Below are positions 10,530 to 20,971 of a DNA stretch of 37,637 nucleotides, in pieces. Position numbers and translations under genes: made by a program. This DNA comes from Basidiobolus ranarum (Eukaryota > Basidiobolomycota > Basidiobolomycetes > Basidiobolales): NCBI GenBank assembly GCA_040143965.1, contig JASJQH010000052.1, positions 1 through 37,637 on the forward strand, in the 5' to 3' direction. The notes under the pieces are model-generated. The model did no database searches. It was given only the letters and a program-made list of their open reading frames with translations, and was not told the origin of the DNA. The number at the start of each line of letters is the position of its first letter. Positions within the stretch are counted from its first letter, which is position 1.

Positions 10530-11650
10530 AATAAAGTAGAACCGAAAAGCGAAGAACGTGGACGAGCAAGAAGAATGAAACTTAAGGAGAATAAACTAGT
10601 AGAAATAGTGTGAAAACTGAAGGAAAGAAAGGAGGTGAAGAATAAGGGAGCAGGGTCGAGTGAAGAGAAAGAATGCAAACAAGAATGGAGAAATGAGACC
10701 ACGAATAAAGGGTTTTGGGGAAAAGAGGGGGAGTGTGAGTATTTCCCTCTATGCTGTAAGGCAAGGGGTATGGCCAATATTCCACATAGTCTCGCAAATT
10801 AAAGCTATTCAAGTATGTACTACCTGTCACTTGCGCACCAATTATACTCAAATCGGAACTCAATCAAGCATTATATATATATATCGAATTATATTGTTGC
10901 TCCATAAAAACATGCCTATCCTCCGACGTAGGTTATTCCTAAAAATCAAAACACTACATCGTTTTATGCATCCTCTAAAAAATTCATTATTCCCCTACTA
11001 CGAGGTAAACTCCCTCTATTCAATGCTCCCTTTCCGATCAAGCTACCTTATACTACGCCGTTTCAAGTGCAGCATAAGCTAACGAAAACGATGCAACAGT
11101 CCTGTTAATTAATGTGCCGATAACATTGTCGTTGGAGGGTGGAGGTAGGAGTAGGGGTGAGGGTGAGGGTGAGGAATTCATACAAGTGCTCGATGCTGCT
11201 CGAGGTAATGCTTTCATTTGCTACGTTGGTGGTACGAATTTAATGCATTAGCTTTTAGTGTAGCCATTTTTCGCAATCGTCCTACACTCATCCACATCCA
11301 AATCCCACCTAGATCAAGTAAATTCTCGAGTATGAATTTCACTACTGGAATGCACTGTTTGAATGAAATAAATTCCTTCCACCTAACCCTATCCTGAATG
11401 CCATCTTAAATTCCATTCAAAATGCCGGTTCAATAATAATCACCAACCCAGTGTTAACCCAGTGTTTAGGTGCTTAATCAAGGTTAAAGCCAACGTATGT
11501 TAAAGTTTAACCAACTTGAATGAAAGTGCAATCCAGGATGACTGTGATTGGTGCATAGACGTCATCAGAAGACACCATCTAGGAGTTAGCAGTTCAAGCT
11601 ATCGTGACTTGTCCCTCAAGTCTTTATTACAGAAACATATATAACGGAAG
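10530..11650. other. Divergent intergenic region, Ras / CSN3
   Basis: About 1.1 kb between the starts of Ras (-) and CSN3 (+). The first 250 bp upstream of Ras are strongly pyrimidine-rich on the coding strand, as in many fungal promoters. A G-rich run of GGTGAG units sits at about 11140-11173, and an 11-bp repeat (AACCCAGTGTT) occurs twice around 11446-11467. I see no convincing gene. Confidence 0.45.
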
Positions 11651-13605
11651 ATGGCTACTACTACCGACGAAATATATAACGCTATATTGGCCCATACCTC
11701 TATAGAATCCATCAAAGACAAGTTATTTCCGTTGTTAACTTCAACTCCTGGAAACTTGTTTGCTCAACCACTATCCGATAATCAAGATCCTTTAGAGTTA
11801 CTCAACCCCATTGAGCACTCTCTTGGTTATTTATATTTTTTGTATGTATCCATAATGGTGTCCAAATGTTGAAATTTAGTAGACTGACTAAACTTGTCGA
11901 AATAGAACAGCGAGGTGTTATCAGGAAAACGTCAACTTATCGTTACTATACTCTCATGTTCTCAATTTCTTGGAACAATTTGATAAAAGACAGATTATCC
12001 ATGGATTAAAGCGGTGTAAGTCTCAACCTGGCAGTTTGGAAATAATTGTGGATTGTGATGATTAACGGCGAATCTTTTTAGTTTATCAATTAGCTCCCAT
12101 ATTGATCAAATTCTCTTCGTCAAGTGGAAAGGTTATTATTTTTCGAGGATATAATTGTTTTATATTATTTGTATTAAAAAAACGCATCGACTCTAGCCCA
12201 TTCTTGCCACCAGACCATTACTCCTAGCTATAAAGAAGATCGTGCCTGAAGGTACTCTAACTCCATTACATCCCATACTTATCAAGGTAAATAGTGAGCA
12301 TATAGAGCAGATTACCTTAAAATTCGTAGATTGTTAACTCCAACATTTACAGGAATGCCTCTTGGGTAAGCTGTATACAGACGCTTTGGCTATCCTAGAT
12401 GTAAACATCACTGAAGTTGACCCTAAGGTATATGAAATTCAAGTTGGTACCGTTGCTACGCATGGATTAATTTAAAGCACTTGCACAGGTGACCCATATC
12501 AAAGTACAGGATCATTTACTCTATCATTACTATGGGGCTATGATCTACATCGGTTTAAAGCAATTCTCGCGCGCAGCCGAATTCCTAGAACTGGTATGAT
12601 TAGTTTCGTTTTTCAATTGATCAAACCAACATTAGGGAGGAGACTTACAAAAGGGCTCTTTCATGGCCTCCATAGGTAATAGCCACGCCCTCAGTTGGGA
12701 CAAGTGCCATCCAAGTCGAGGCCTACAAAAAGCATGTGTTAGTTTCTCTTTTGCTAGAGGGACAGGTAATCAATCATTCCCAACCTATCTGCTCGAAATA
12801 GAGCTAATATCTTCATATACCACAGCTCATAAACCTACCCAAATACACAGCACCATGTGTTATTCAAGCCATCAAGGTGCTTTGTGCCCCTTACTTGGAT
12901 CTCGCTGCTGCCTATTCTTCTCTCAACGTATCAAGAGTGAAAGCAGAATTGATGATACATGAGAGTAGTTTCATTAAAGTAAGATCAATTCCCAGCTCTC
13001 CATTCCACCGTATCAAGTAGATCTAAGTACCCAATCTAGGATAGAAATTATGGCCTAGTCTCACAGTGCCTTGATGCATTGTATCGCCGCAATATTCTCC
13101 AACTCACCAGAACCTACTTGACCCTATCGATGGAGGATATCGCCAAGACAGTTGGATTTGAAGGACCCACAGCTACGCAAGAGGCAGAGAAATACGTTTT
13201 ACAGATGGTTAGTCCTGATCCTTGGGTAGAGCATAGAGCGACTGATTAATCGATTAACCTGTTATAAAATAGATTGAATCAGGGGATATATTTGCTTCTA
13301 TCCGTTACAGACCAGAAGGCTCCATGGTCTCTTTCGAAGATAATCCAGATTGTCACAATACATCCGAAACCCTAAACGCTTTGAATCAAAAATTACAACT
13401 AGCCAGCGAGATTGGAAAGCGTGTTAGCAAGATAGAGCAAGACATTGCCTGCAGTAAAGAATACCTCTCCAAGGTAAGCTGGATTGTTACATATATATAC
13501 CATCAATCTATGATTAACCCTAAACCTAAGGTCTTGCTTACGCGAACGAACGAGCCTGTTTCCTCTCTACAAAACGAGGATATGGATTTCATCGACGCGC
13601 CGTGA
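11651..13605 (+). CDS. CSN3: COP9 signalosome complex subunit 3
   Basis: Subunit of the COP9 signalosome, the PCI complex that removes Nedd8 from cullins. Eleven exons with closed phases: 11651-11841, 11906-12015, 12082-12131, 12197-12286, 12353-12427, 12489-12593, 12676-12765, 12826-12978, 13040-13207, 13273-13473, 13531-13605; total 435 aa, close to animal CSN3 (about 423). Segments matching the family include [93 protein letters not shown] (PCI domain), [19 protein letters not shown] and [10 protein letters not shown]. The last intron (57 nt) has a length divisible by three and no stop, so it could be retained without breaking the frame. Confidence 0.94.
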
Positions 13606-14087
13606 TCCCTGCACAAATTAGCTACTTTGGATCAAAACATAATAAAATCATATCTATCGATGTATTCAGATGTATTCGATGTATTCAGATGTATTCGATG
13701 TATTTTCATTGATTTGCTTTAGACAGTGTGGTTAAAATATAGTTAAAATGTGGTTAGGATTATGTTTACTAGGACGTTAGATCACTCGATGGGGTTGTTA
13801 GCATTGGTAGTTCTGATGTTAGTAACTGCCCCAACAGATGTGGATATATAATCATGAACAATCAATAGGAAGTAAAATGCCATAATATAATTTAACCATA
13901 TTGTAAATTAGTGATTAGAAAACACGGGGCTCCGAGGTTCTTTAACCCCAAAAAGTCTATGAATTACTCCATACTATTTTTCTATACTTTTTCTGATAGA
14001 TAATAGGCAGACTTCCTGTTGTCTAAAGTTTTGTTGGCTACTTGCTCTTCAACGAGAAAGTTATCTTTTGTTTTACCTGTATTCAAT
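13606..14087. other. Intergenic region, CSN3 to complex I subunit
   Basis: Holds the 3' flank of CSN3, including a short GATGTATTC tandem array, and the promoter of the complex I 9.5 kDa subunit gene. No coding signal was seen. Confidence 0.45.
13659..13704. repeat. Short tandem repeat, GATGTATTC(A)
   Basis: Five near-identical copies in a row, alternating 10-bp GATGTATTCA and 9-bp GATGTATTC, the last one partial. It lies about 55 bp after the CSN3 stop, so probably in its 3' UTR. Confidence 0.85.
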
Positions 14088-14449
14088 ATGGTCTTCGGTC
14101 GCTTTTCCAGTTATCTTAGAGCTCAAACCCTTAACAACCCTGTCGTTGTCTGGTCCATTGCCTTGGGTTGCTCCAGTATGTATCGATAGCCGGATGCATT
14201 TCATATTTGTTCCCTCTCTTACAAGCGACCATCTTTCTACTTTTAGGTCCCCTAATGGTCATCGTAATTCCAAAGATTAGACGTGATTACTTGGGTATCC
14301 CTCGTGTCCCTGAGGTTCCAACCAGTTACCCTCGTAAGCATAAGATGCAATCAATTTATTGAATTTCCTTTTTCATTAACCAAATTTTCTTGCTCCATAT
14401 AGTTCCAAACCGTGCTCGTATAGCTACCCTTGGTTTTGATGACGAATAA
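14088..14449 (+). CDS. NADH:ubiquinone oxidoreductase 9.5 kDa subunit (NDUFA3 / NI9M family)
   Basis: Accessory subunit of mitochondrial complex I, in the inner membrane. Exons 14088-14175, 14247-14333 and 14403-14449 give 73 aa, the size of fungal 9.5 kDa subunits. The order of features matches that family: a short basic N-terminus (MVFGRFSSYLRAQ), NNPVVVWSIALG entering one membrane helix, SPLMVIVIPKIRRDYLG, then a Pro-rich stretch with VPTSYPLPNRAR and an acidic end, GFDDE. Both introns close in phase. The second exon starts within codon 30. The call rests on pattern and size rather than on a long conserved domain, so it is probable rather than certain. Two cytochrome oxidase genes follow within 2 kb. 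Confidence 0.75.
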
Positions 14450-14947
14450 ACCATTTCTGACGAACTTCACTTTCATTCACACCACCTTTCACGCATCAAC
14501 AACTTATTGTCGAAACATAACGAAATAACAATTAAAGACGGCGGTTTTTTTTCCTACCATTATTATCCAGATTCTTATTTCTACGAAACTATCAACAATA
14601 AGAAAATTATGTCCTCTCTAAACTCGGAAATAAACATTGTTAAATACGAAGGATTCTAATGGTTTTATGTCAGTGAAGTCTCTCTAGGTAAATCTCCCAA
14701 CGAACCCTTCAAGTTACCATTCAATGCTGTTGACATTCATTTGATATATATGGTGGAGGATTCCCATTACGACAATAGATAATTCTCTACATAAGCAATA
14801 AATAGTGTATAATGAAATATTTATTTACGTGTACGTGTGAATGACAAAAGGGAGGGAAAGCAGTTCAAGGATTAGAAGAGCGAAGATTGATTTGGGGATG
14901 ATTTGTTCAAGATATTGTATTTTCGGGTGAATGAAAATATATTGAAT
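14450..14947. other. Intergenic region with an in-frame open stretch
   Basis: Lies between the convergent complex I subunit (+) and COX6 (-) genes. Directly after the TAA at 14449 the same frame stays open for about 70 codons to a TAA at about 14660, then for 40 more codons to the TAA ending near 14782. The later part reads like protein (WFYVSEVSLGKSPNEPFKLP, then VDIHLIYMVED). No family is recognised. It may be chance in AT-rich DNA or the remains of a gene. Confidence 0.3.
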
Positions 14948-15464
14948 TTAAATTCCCATTTCCTCTCTAGTAGGAACACCAAGTTCTTCCTTAATAGCCT
15001 TTAATTCTTCGAGGTATTGCTTGTATTGTCCTTCATTCTCAACCTTTTGCTTAAGTCCTTCAAAGATACGAACTGCGGTAGCAAAGTCGTTAACACGTCT
15101 GGAAGCCTTAAGAGCTGACTCGACGACAGAGGGGGAGGGGACCATATCGTAAGCGAAGCAGTTGTTAAGACCACGTTGAAGTTCGAAAATATCATCGACT
15201 CCATCGAAGAACTTTACGTAACGGTCGGTCAAGGCTTCGAAAGATTCCTCTTCATGGCCAGCAGAGTAGAAGCGAGTGGCTAAGCGATAATAATACGTAA
15301 ATGGTGAGTAAAACCGAAGTTATGCTTACAAAAGTTGGGCTGGAATTTGGTTTTTTGAAAAGCCTAGTTGGAAATTTACCTTGGAACATGCGAACATTTT
15401 GGGAAGAGCGAATAGCAAGGGGAGTGTTGCGAGCAACAGCGACCAAAGAACGAGCACGGAACAT
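14948..15464 (-). CDS. COX6: Cytochrome c oxidase subunit 6 (Va), mitochondrial precursor
   Basis: Matrix-side subunit of complex IV, the fungal COX6 / animal COX5A family. Exons 15464-15380 and 15279-14948 give 138 aa. Residues 1 to about 33 form a mitochondrial presequence, basic and without acidic residues (MFRARSLVAVARNTPLAIRS, ending near TRFYS). The mature protein has HEEESFEALTDRYVKFFDG, LQRGLNNCFAYDMVPSPSVV, ASRRVNDFATAVRIFEGLK, QYKQYLEELKAIKEELG and VPTREEM, all in family order. The intron lies close to the presequence boundary, with donor G|GTAAAT and acceptor TTAG. Its neighbour on the same strand is COX9. Confidence 0.95.
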
Positions 15465-16088
15465 GATTGATAAGTGAAGGTAACAAAGAGAGACAAACTC
15501 GTCAAATGGATATGTATCTCCACACTAAGTAAGATGCTTAACTCATTGGGGTGCACATTTTTTGCCACAGAACCAGGGGGCTCCCCCGTCACATGGAACT
15601 GGTGGATTTCTTCACAATAGGAAAGAAATAAGGGGATTTGGGGGTCTAAAGCTTTGGTTCGTACAATTAATTTCTACTAATTGGTTCTCTGGTTTGATCA
15701 GTGTTGATGACTTGTTCCCCACATTTATCCCGCACACAGGATATTGAGTAAATTTTGCCAATGGGCCGTTCTGGTCCAAGCAAGAAAATTCATGTGGTTT
15801 GGAGTACGAAGCTAACTCGAATAACAGATGTATAATATCACGTAAAAGTGCCAATAATCATAGAAGTATATGTTTATTTCTTAGAAGTAGTGTAAATGCA
15901 GTTCGGTTTATTGAATTTATTCGTTTGTACACCAAAAGTGCTCACAGAAAAACATGTAAACCGAGAGATTTCAGTAAACGGGTCTGTGAAGAAGGTTGTT
16001 ACCGAAAATACTCGCTGGAGAAGGAATATATTGAAAATACGAACCTTGAGAGGAAAGAACTAAAGGTGAATATAGGGTGGTTTATCGT
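15465..16088. other. Intergenic region, COX6 to COX9
   Basis: Promoter side of COX6 and 3' flank of COX9, both on the minus strand. Open frames on both strands (for example 15612-15854 minus) lack family features and a convincing start context. No gene is called. Confidence 0.45.
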
Positions 16089-16262
16089 TTATTCGGACTT
16101 TCTTTCGGCCTCGAGTCTAGCGTAGTAAGCATCACGCTTTTTGTTTCCAGCCAAGTGGACATCGTACCAGAAGTAATAACCACAGGCGGCACCAAGGGTA
16201 AGGCCGATGCTAATATCAGTAAGAGCGATTCTCTTAATTTTACCGGTGATAGGAGCGATCAT
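16089..16262 (-). CDS. COX9: Cytochrome c oxidase subunit 9 (VIIa)
   Basis: Small inner-membrane subunit of complex IV, 57 aa, single exon, the same size as yeast Cox9 (59 aa). It starts MIAPITGKIKRIALTDISIG, the family signature, continues with one membrane helix (LTLGAACGYYFWYDVHL) and ends with the basic matrix tail NKKRDAYYARLEAERKSE. The ATG at 16262 is chosen because the conserved IAPITG motif starts right after it; the frame is open further upstream but has no ATG that fits the family. Confidence 0.92.
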   Translation of the reverse strand: MIAPITGKIKRIALTDISIGLTLGAACGYYFWYDVHLAGNKKRDAYYARLEAERKSE

Positions 16263-16730
16263 TTTTGTCGAGGAAGAAGGAACGTAGTGTGTCAAGGGAA
16301 GGTTCGTCTGAGGTTTATCAAACTAATAACTATCCACTAGCTGAATGTACCCTCCCTCTGTGACACGTGCGTTCACTACCCCCAACCCTTGGCATCAGCC
16401 TTTTAACTGGGGTCCCACCCCATTTCGATAGGGGAATTTTTTTATGGGTCAAAAGCAATGATGATTGATTGTAAATATGAGTCTAGATTTGACCTTTACT
16501 AATGGGGGTGGTATAGGAGGGATCACAAAGAATATTTTAACCCCACTTTGGTGATTCACAAGGTAGTTACGATGTATTACAAATTGGTGGTTTGTTTGTT
16601 TTTATAATGCTTGAGGTATTCCACACTGGACAGAACATACACAAATAAGCCGTCACATAATGTGAATGAAGATTGATACAATAGTATGGGCTAGATGCAC
16701 GACATGTGACGACAGACCGGGGTAAGCAAT
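16263..16730. other. Intergenic region, COX9 to MAPKK
   Basis: Promoter of COX9 and 3' flank of the MAPKK gene. Nothing else recognisable was seen. Confidence 0.45.
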
Positions 16731-18237
16731 CTATGTCTTGCTCTCTTTTGCTCTCCGGAAGGCCTCTTGCGCCCACCCTTGCATGTCAACCTCAGTATCT
16801 TCGTACTTCTGTAACCAGGGATGAGCCTAAAATACGCATGTTTAGTCATTGAAGTGTGTGATACAGTTCTATCAGTGATAGCATACCAGGATATCTGAGT
16901 ATTTGGGTCGGGTATTGGGATCTTTAACAAGGCTAAAGGACAGGTAAGCATTGATGACGCAAGAAGAGACGTAGATGCTACTTACCACTTGGCAACAAAG
17001 TCTCTGCATTCGTCGGAGAAACGCTCCTCAGGCAGAGGAAGGGGTTGACCCATAACAATGGCATTCAACTTGGCAAATACGCTGTCATATTGCTCAGAAG
17101 GATACGGGTATGTGCCAAGGGCGAGTTCCAATATAGTTAAGCCCAGAGACCAAACATCCGATTGCACTGTATATGAATCAGTAGTACCAGAGGTAATTCT
17201 CTCGGGCTACCGGTGAGAAGAAGTCAGTTTGATTCACTGCTGTGAAAGGGGGTCTACTGTGAAATGCACTTACAGCCATGTAGCTTTGACAGCCAATGTG
17301 TGTCTTTGCTAGAGATTGGTCAAGTTGGCCAGAAACACCGAAATCGCACAGTTTTACCTCTCCTTTGGAATTGACTAGAATATTGGTGGGCTTGATATCT
17401 TCATAACACGGAATAGGCACGTAATGGATACAGGATAGAAGGGCCATTAAATAATTACTTCATAAATCATGTATAAATCAAAAAATTTACCTCTGTGAAT
17501 GATCGAAAGCTTGTCTTTCAAAAACTTTAAACCCTTCACAATCTTGAAACGGTATCATTAGGAAAAGCTCGGGATAAACTCACAAAGCTCTACATACCGA
17601 AAGGGTGATTTTGGCCAGAACGTCTTCAGGAATCCCGTCGTGATAAAGTTTATCCAACGAACCACAATCCATATATTCCATACAGTAATATACGCACGAC
17701 TCAATGAAAAAGGCGCCATAAAAGTCAACGATATATTTAGATTGAGACTTGTGAAGTACATCGAGTTCCATGAGAATCTGCTTAAGTTTAGCTTGTTCTA
17801 GCTCCAGGCGAATCTCCTGATTAAGAAAACAAGTTGAGAAGCAAAGCAACCACACAATAGCATCTCATTAATCATTACCTTCATAGCCATTTTTACATTG
17901 GTTGGCTTATGGAAAACACGCTGTACGACACCATATTGTCCTTTACCAAGTTCTTCCTCCAATACTAATTCATCTATGTTGATCTTGTAACTGTTGCCGT
18001 TCTTAAAATCTACTCCTTGGGAGTGAAGTACAGCTTTTCCGTTAAAATTTAGTTTACCAGAAGGGTCACTATTGAGTAAATAAAAATAAACAGGATGATA
18101 ATATTGAGTCTACTATAGGTACATAATGCTTACACAAATTTAGAAAAATTGGCAAAAGGAGAATCGGCGGGCGGCAATACTGGGAGACCGCTCACACCTT
18201 TACTCAACATGCCCAGGTTCAATTTAGGATGCTTCAT
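16731..18237 (-). CDS. PBS2: MAP kinase kinase, Pbs2/Wis1 (HOG pathway) type
   Basis: Dual-specificity kinase expected to activate a Hog1/p38-type MAPK. Eight exons with closed phases: 18237-18134, 18068-17879, 17816-17598, 17542-17491, 17398-17274, 17206-16986, 16932-16887, 16826-16731; 350 aa. The N-terminus [11 protein letters not shown] looks like a MAPK docking site (basic residues, then LxL). The Pbs2 signature [18 protein letters not shown] precedes the kinase domain: GKGQYGVV, catalytic K98 in MAMK, HRD at 187-189, DFG at 207-209. The activation loop reads [18 protein letters not shown], with S217 and T221 as the expected phosphosites; this Cys-Gln-Ser form is typical of Pbs2/Wis1. 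[20 protein letters not shown] also fits. Dikarya homologues carry much longer N-terminal regions. An upstream exon at about 18427-18540 could join in phase (see findings). Confidence 0.9.
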
Positions 18238-18833
18238 GGAGCTTTCAAATAGAAATTCGTATCAGCAGTATACTTTAAATGGAGTGTAGATGACCAGACT
18301 AAAATGTACATTCTAACTCAGGTGTATGTCAAGAAAGTACCTTTTCAGTGAAGGGAATAAAGAACGTAATTGGAAATAGATCACAAAATAAACAGGATGT
18401 CGCGATGTGTAGACGATAGTAGCTCACCTCTTGACGTATAGACGAATAAGGTGTAGTTGGCCAGAGGAATCAATAATATCAAGTGGGCTGACTTTGAAAC
18501 ACGGGTTTGGACAGGGAGAAATGCGAAACTTGGGTACTACTATGAATTAGATCGTCTATCCAATGGCCACCTCATGATATTATCGCGTTTAAGGAGCTAA
18601 TATTAGCCGAATTTTTCTTGATGGTTTAGGGTTAGGGTTTGATTAGTTATCTGGTTAGAGTTTCGTTTAGATTGGACTTGATTAAGCTTTTCTGATATCA
18701 ATAAACTCACTTTTTTCAGTGATACATTAGCTAATCCCTAAATTTTCGTAAACTATCAATCTTTGCCTTTTCAGCTGGAAATAGAATATTTACTTATATC
18801 CTTGCAACACTGTTGAATTCCGTTTCAAAAGTG
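18238..18833. other. Divergent promoter region, MAPKK / FCP1-like gene
   Basis: Between the starts of MAPKK (-) and the FCP1-like gene (+). It contains an exon-like minus-strand stretch at about 18427-18540 with a good donor, and a telobox-like motif at 18625-18640. Confidence 0.45.
18625..18640 (+). promoter_or_regulatory. Telobox-like motif
   Basis: TTTAGGGTTAGGGTTT, about 195 bp upstream of the FCP1-like ATG and about 390 bp from the MAPKK start. It matches the TTAGGG repeat bound by Tbf1/Teb1-type factors in other fungi. Function is inferred only from the word. Confidence 0.35.
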
Positions 18834-20646
18834 ATGTCAAATCAAGGTGGTTACCGCGGACGAGGAAATTATGGAGGGAAGCCTCACAGATCTAAACTTG
18901 ATGTGGAAGTATGTTACTTTTGCATTCACGCTAAACTCTTTCATCCACTAAACCCAACTTGTATTTAGATTTTGTACAGTCTCTCAACAAGTTTACACTA
19001 TTTGATGGAAGAAGATGATAAACAATCCGTTGTAGAGGATGGTACCAAGAAAGATACAGCTGAGACTGGTTGGTTCAAATTGTTTTTTCTTTCTAAAAAT
19101 CAACTGATTTTACAACTATTTCTCTAGCTTCCAAAGCCAAGTATATTTTGAATCCCGGTTGCAACGTTTCTCCTGCTGAATGGAAACCCATTTTGAGCAT
19201 GAAGTCTGTCTTGACCCCCAACTCTGTCGATGAGCCTGAATCTGTGCGTTTAACGACGCGTGAAATATTCCCCATCCCAGGTTTATCGTTTGTTTTGGAG
19301 GAGACCTACGAACTTCAGGGATCTTATCCACGCTCACTTTTTGTCGTTATGCAGCAAAATGCTATTCGTCACAGCTTTATCTTTGATTTCCCGGACCATC
19401 CTTGGTTTCATGATTTATTTGGACTCAGAAAGGTATATTTCTAATATTTTTCAAGTGGTTTGTATTTCACACATAATAACGCAAATATAGAGCACATATA
19501 TCACTTTGAAGGAGCTTAATTCGGATGAGGAATGGCAGATGCATTTGAAGCCTTCACGCGACAGATCGTATGTTTATACGCTCATAAGCTTGGTAGTATA
19601 TTGACTTTTCTAACACATGTTACTTCTTATCAGAAACATATTCGGGTATATGATCAAGCATTCTGACTTGCAAAGGATAGTCCGCGAGCAGCAAGGGAAT
19701 ATGCTTAAATGTCGAAAGTTACCTTTAGTCCTGGATCTCGACGACACGTTGGTCCGTTTGGTTGGAAACGAGCCTGGTAGATATGTTCCAGAAGAGCAAG
19801 CAGTTCAAGGTAAGCATGGTTAGATTAGTGAGTCTTGTTACTAGACTACTAACATGCTAGTGTATCAGTCCAACACCGAGTCCGTGAATTGCGTGATGGG
19901 CGCAAAGTGGTCCTGACCGAGCATGTCCACGAGTTTTTAGATTGGGCGCAGAAGTATTTCGAGATATCCGTCTGTTCTTTGGGGTAAATCATCACATTCT
20001 ACTTAAATTATCGGCTTTTCCATTGACGCGTCTTTAATCCCATATAGTGACCAGAACTATGTAGACATGGTAAGTCAGCATGTTGATTCTATGTGATAAT
20101 ATATACTTACTAATGTGCTGAATGAAGGTTGCTGCTGTGCTGGATCCTGAACGCACCCGGATTCGAGGAATTTTATATTCTGCCCGTCAGGAGTATGAAT
20201 TCATTGCCAAGTCCAACTATCCCCGTCGCCCTCCCAAGGATCTATTTGCTTTGTATGCATTTTGTGCAGTTTCTGATCAGAGCTTACTTGGCTCTTCGTT
20301 CTCCCTTCCATTAATTATTGACGATCTTACACACATGTGGCCTAAAGAACAACATGACAATATTATTGTGGTCAAAGAGCAGCGGAATGCCCCAGTCTGG
20401 ACAGTAGCACTGTTTCCAGTTGTACAAAATGTTCTATACAGTGTATATTGTGAATTTTTCCGTCAATTAGATTTGTACAATCAAGGTCACATAACGACTC
20501 CCCCATCCGCCGTTACCTGTTACAAAGAATACCTTCGCTCGTCTCTCAGGGACCAAATATCGGCTGCTGCTGCACCGGTACCGGCACCAGCTCCAGCATC
20601 AACATCAGCTCCAGCTCCAGCTTCTGCACCCGCACCCGCCAGCTGA
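18834..20646 (+). CDS. FCP1-like (NIF domain) HAD phosphatase
   Basis: Probable Ser/Thr phosphatase of the FCP1/SCP (NIF) group, which often acts on the RNA polymerase II CTD. Eight exons: 18834-18908, 18969-19068, 19128-19432, 19491-19567, 19634-19809, 19869-19983, 20048-20069, 20128-20646; 462 aa. Residues 1-20 are Gly/Arg-rich. Residues 60-180 form a globular N-terminal part that I do not recognise. The catalytic motif is LPLVLDLDDTLVRLVG, with the DxDxT residues at D220, D222 and T224. GRKVVLTEHVHEFLDWAQ, FEISVCSLGDQNYVDM and AVLDPERTRIRGILYSARQ follow the NIF order. DLTHMWPKEQHDNIIVV matches the last HAD motif (usually DDR..VW). The C-terminus is a low-complexity Ala-Pro tail of about 35 residues. 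No BRCT domain is present, so it is not a standard FCP1. Confidence 0.8.
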
Positions 20647-20971
20647 TGGGCTTCGTTTTCTTACTTAATAAATAAAATAGTATCAATAGTGTAATAAATT
20701 GTGGCCATCTTAAACCACACCGTTATTTTTGGCAGCTTGTCTCTCAAATATTACTAAATCGGCTTTCATTTTCTTCAAGATAGGTTTGGTTTTCGACGCA
20801 CATTTGATCGAATCGCTCAACAAATCAAAAATTCCAGTGACTAAGAATTTCATATGGGAAGAGATGAGAAGGTGGTACACGCATCTCCCTAGAGTTATCA
20901 ATCTTATCTCTATTAGCATTATTTGATTATGTTATTTGAGGCACTCTCTTAACGAACAATAAAATTCCACC
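20647..20971. other. Gap between the FCP1-like gene and PEX3, with a possible small minus-strand ORF
   Basis: On the minus strand an ORF from ATG at 20853 to TAA at 20710 (47 codons) ends KMKADLVIFERQAAKNNG and reads like protein in composition. It could also be the last exon of a spliced small gene, since TTCTTAG precedes the third codon or so. I do not recognise it. The space must also hold the PEX3 promoter. Confidence 0.3.

Noticed and set aside
11140-11173. Telomere repeat
   Set aside because: The unit is GGTGAG, not the fungal TTAGGG, and it is only a few copies long inside the chromosome.
12663-12962. 99-codon ORF inside the CSN3 gene
   Set aside because: It reads through CSN3 exons and introns in another frame; the CSN3 exons explain the region fully.
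15612-15854. 80-codon minus-strand ORF between COX6 and COX9
   Set aside because: No recognisable motif and no splice partner; probably chance.
15799-16125. 108-codon plus-strand ORF overlapping the COX9 end
   Set aside because: Lacks an ATG start, shows no family features and overlaps the clear COX9 gene on the other strand.
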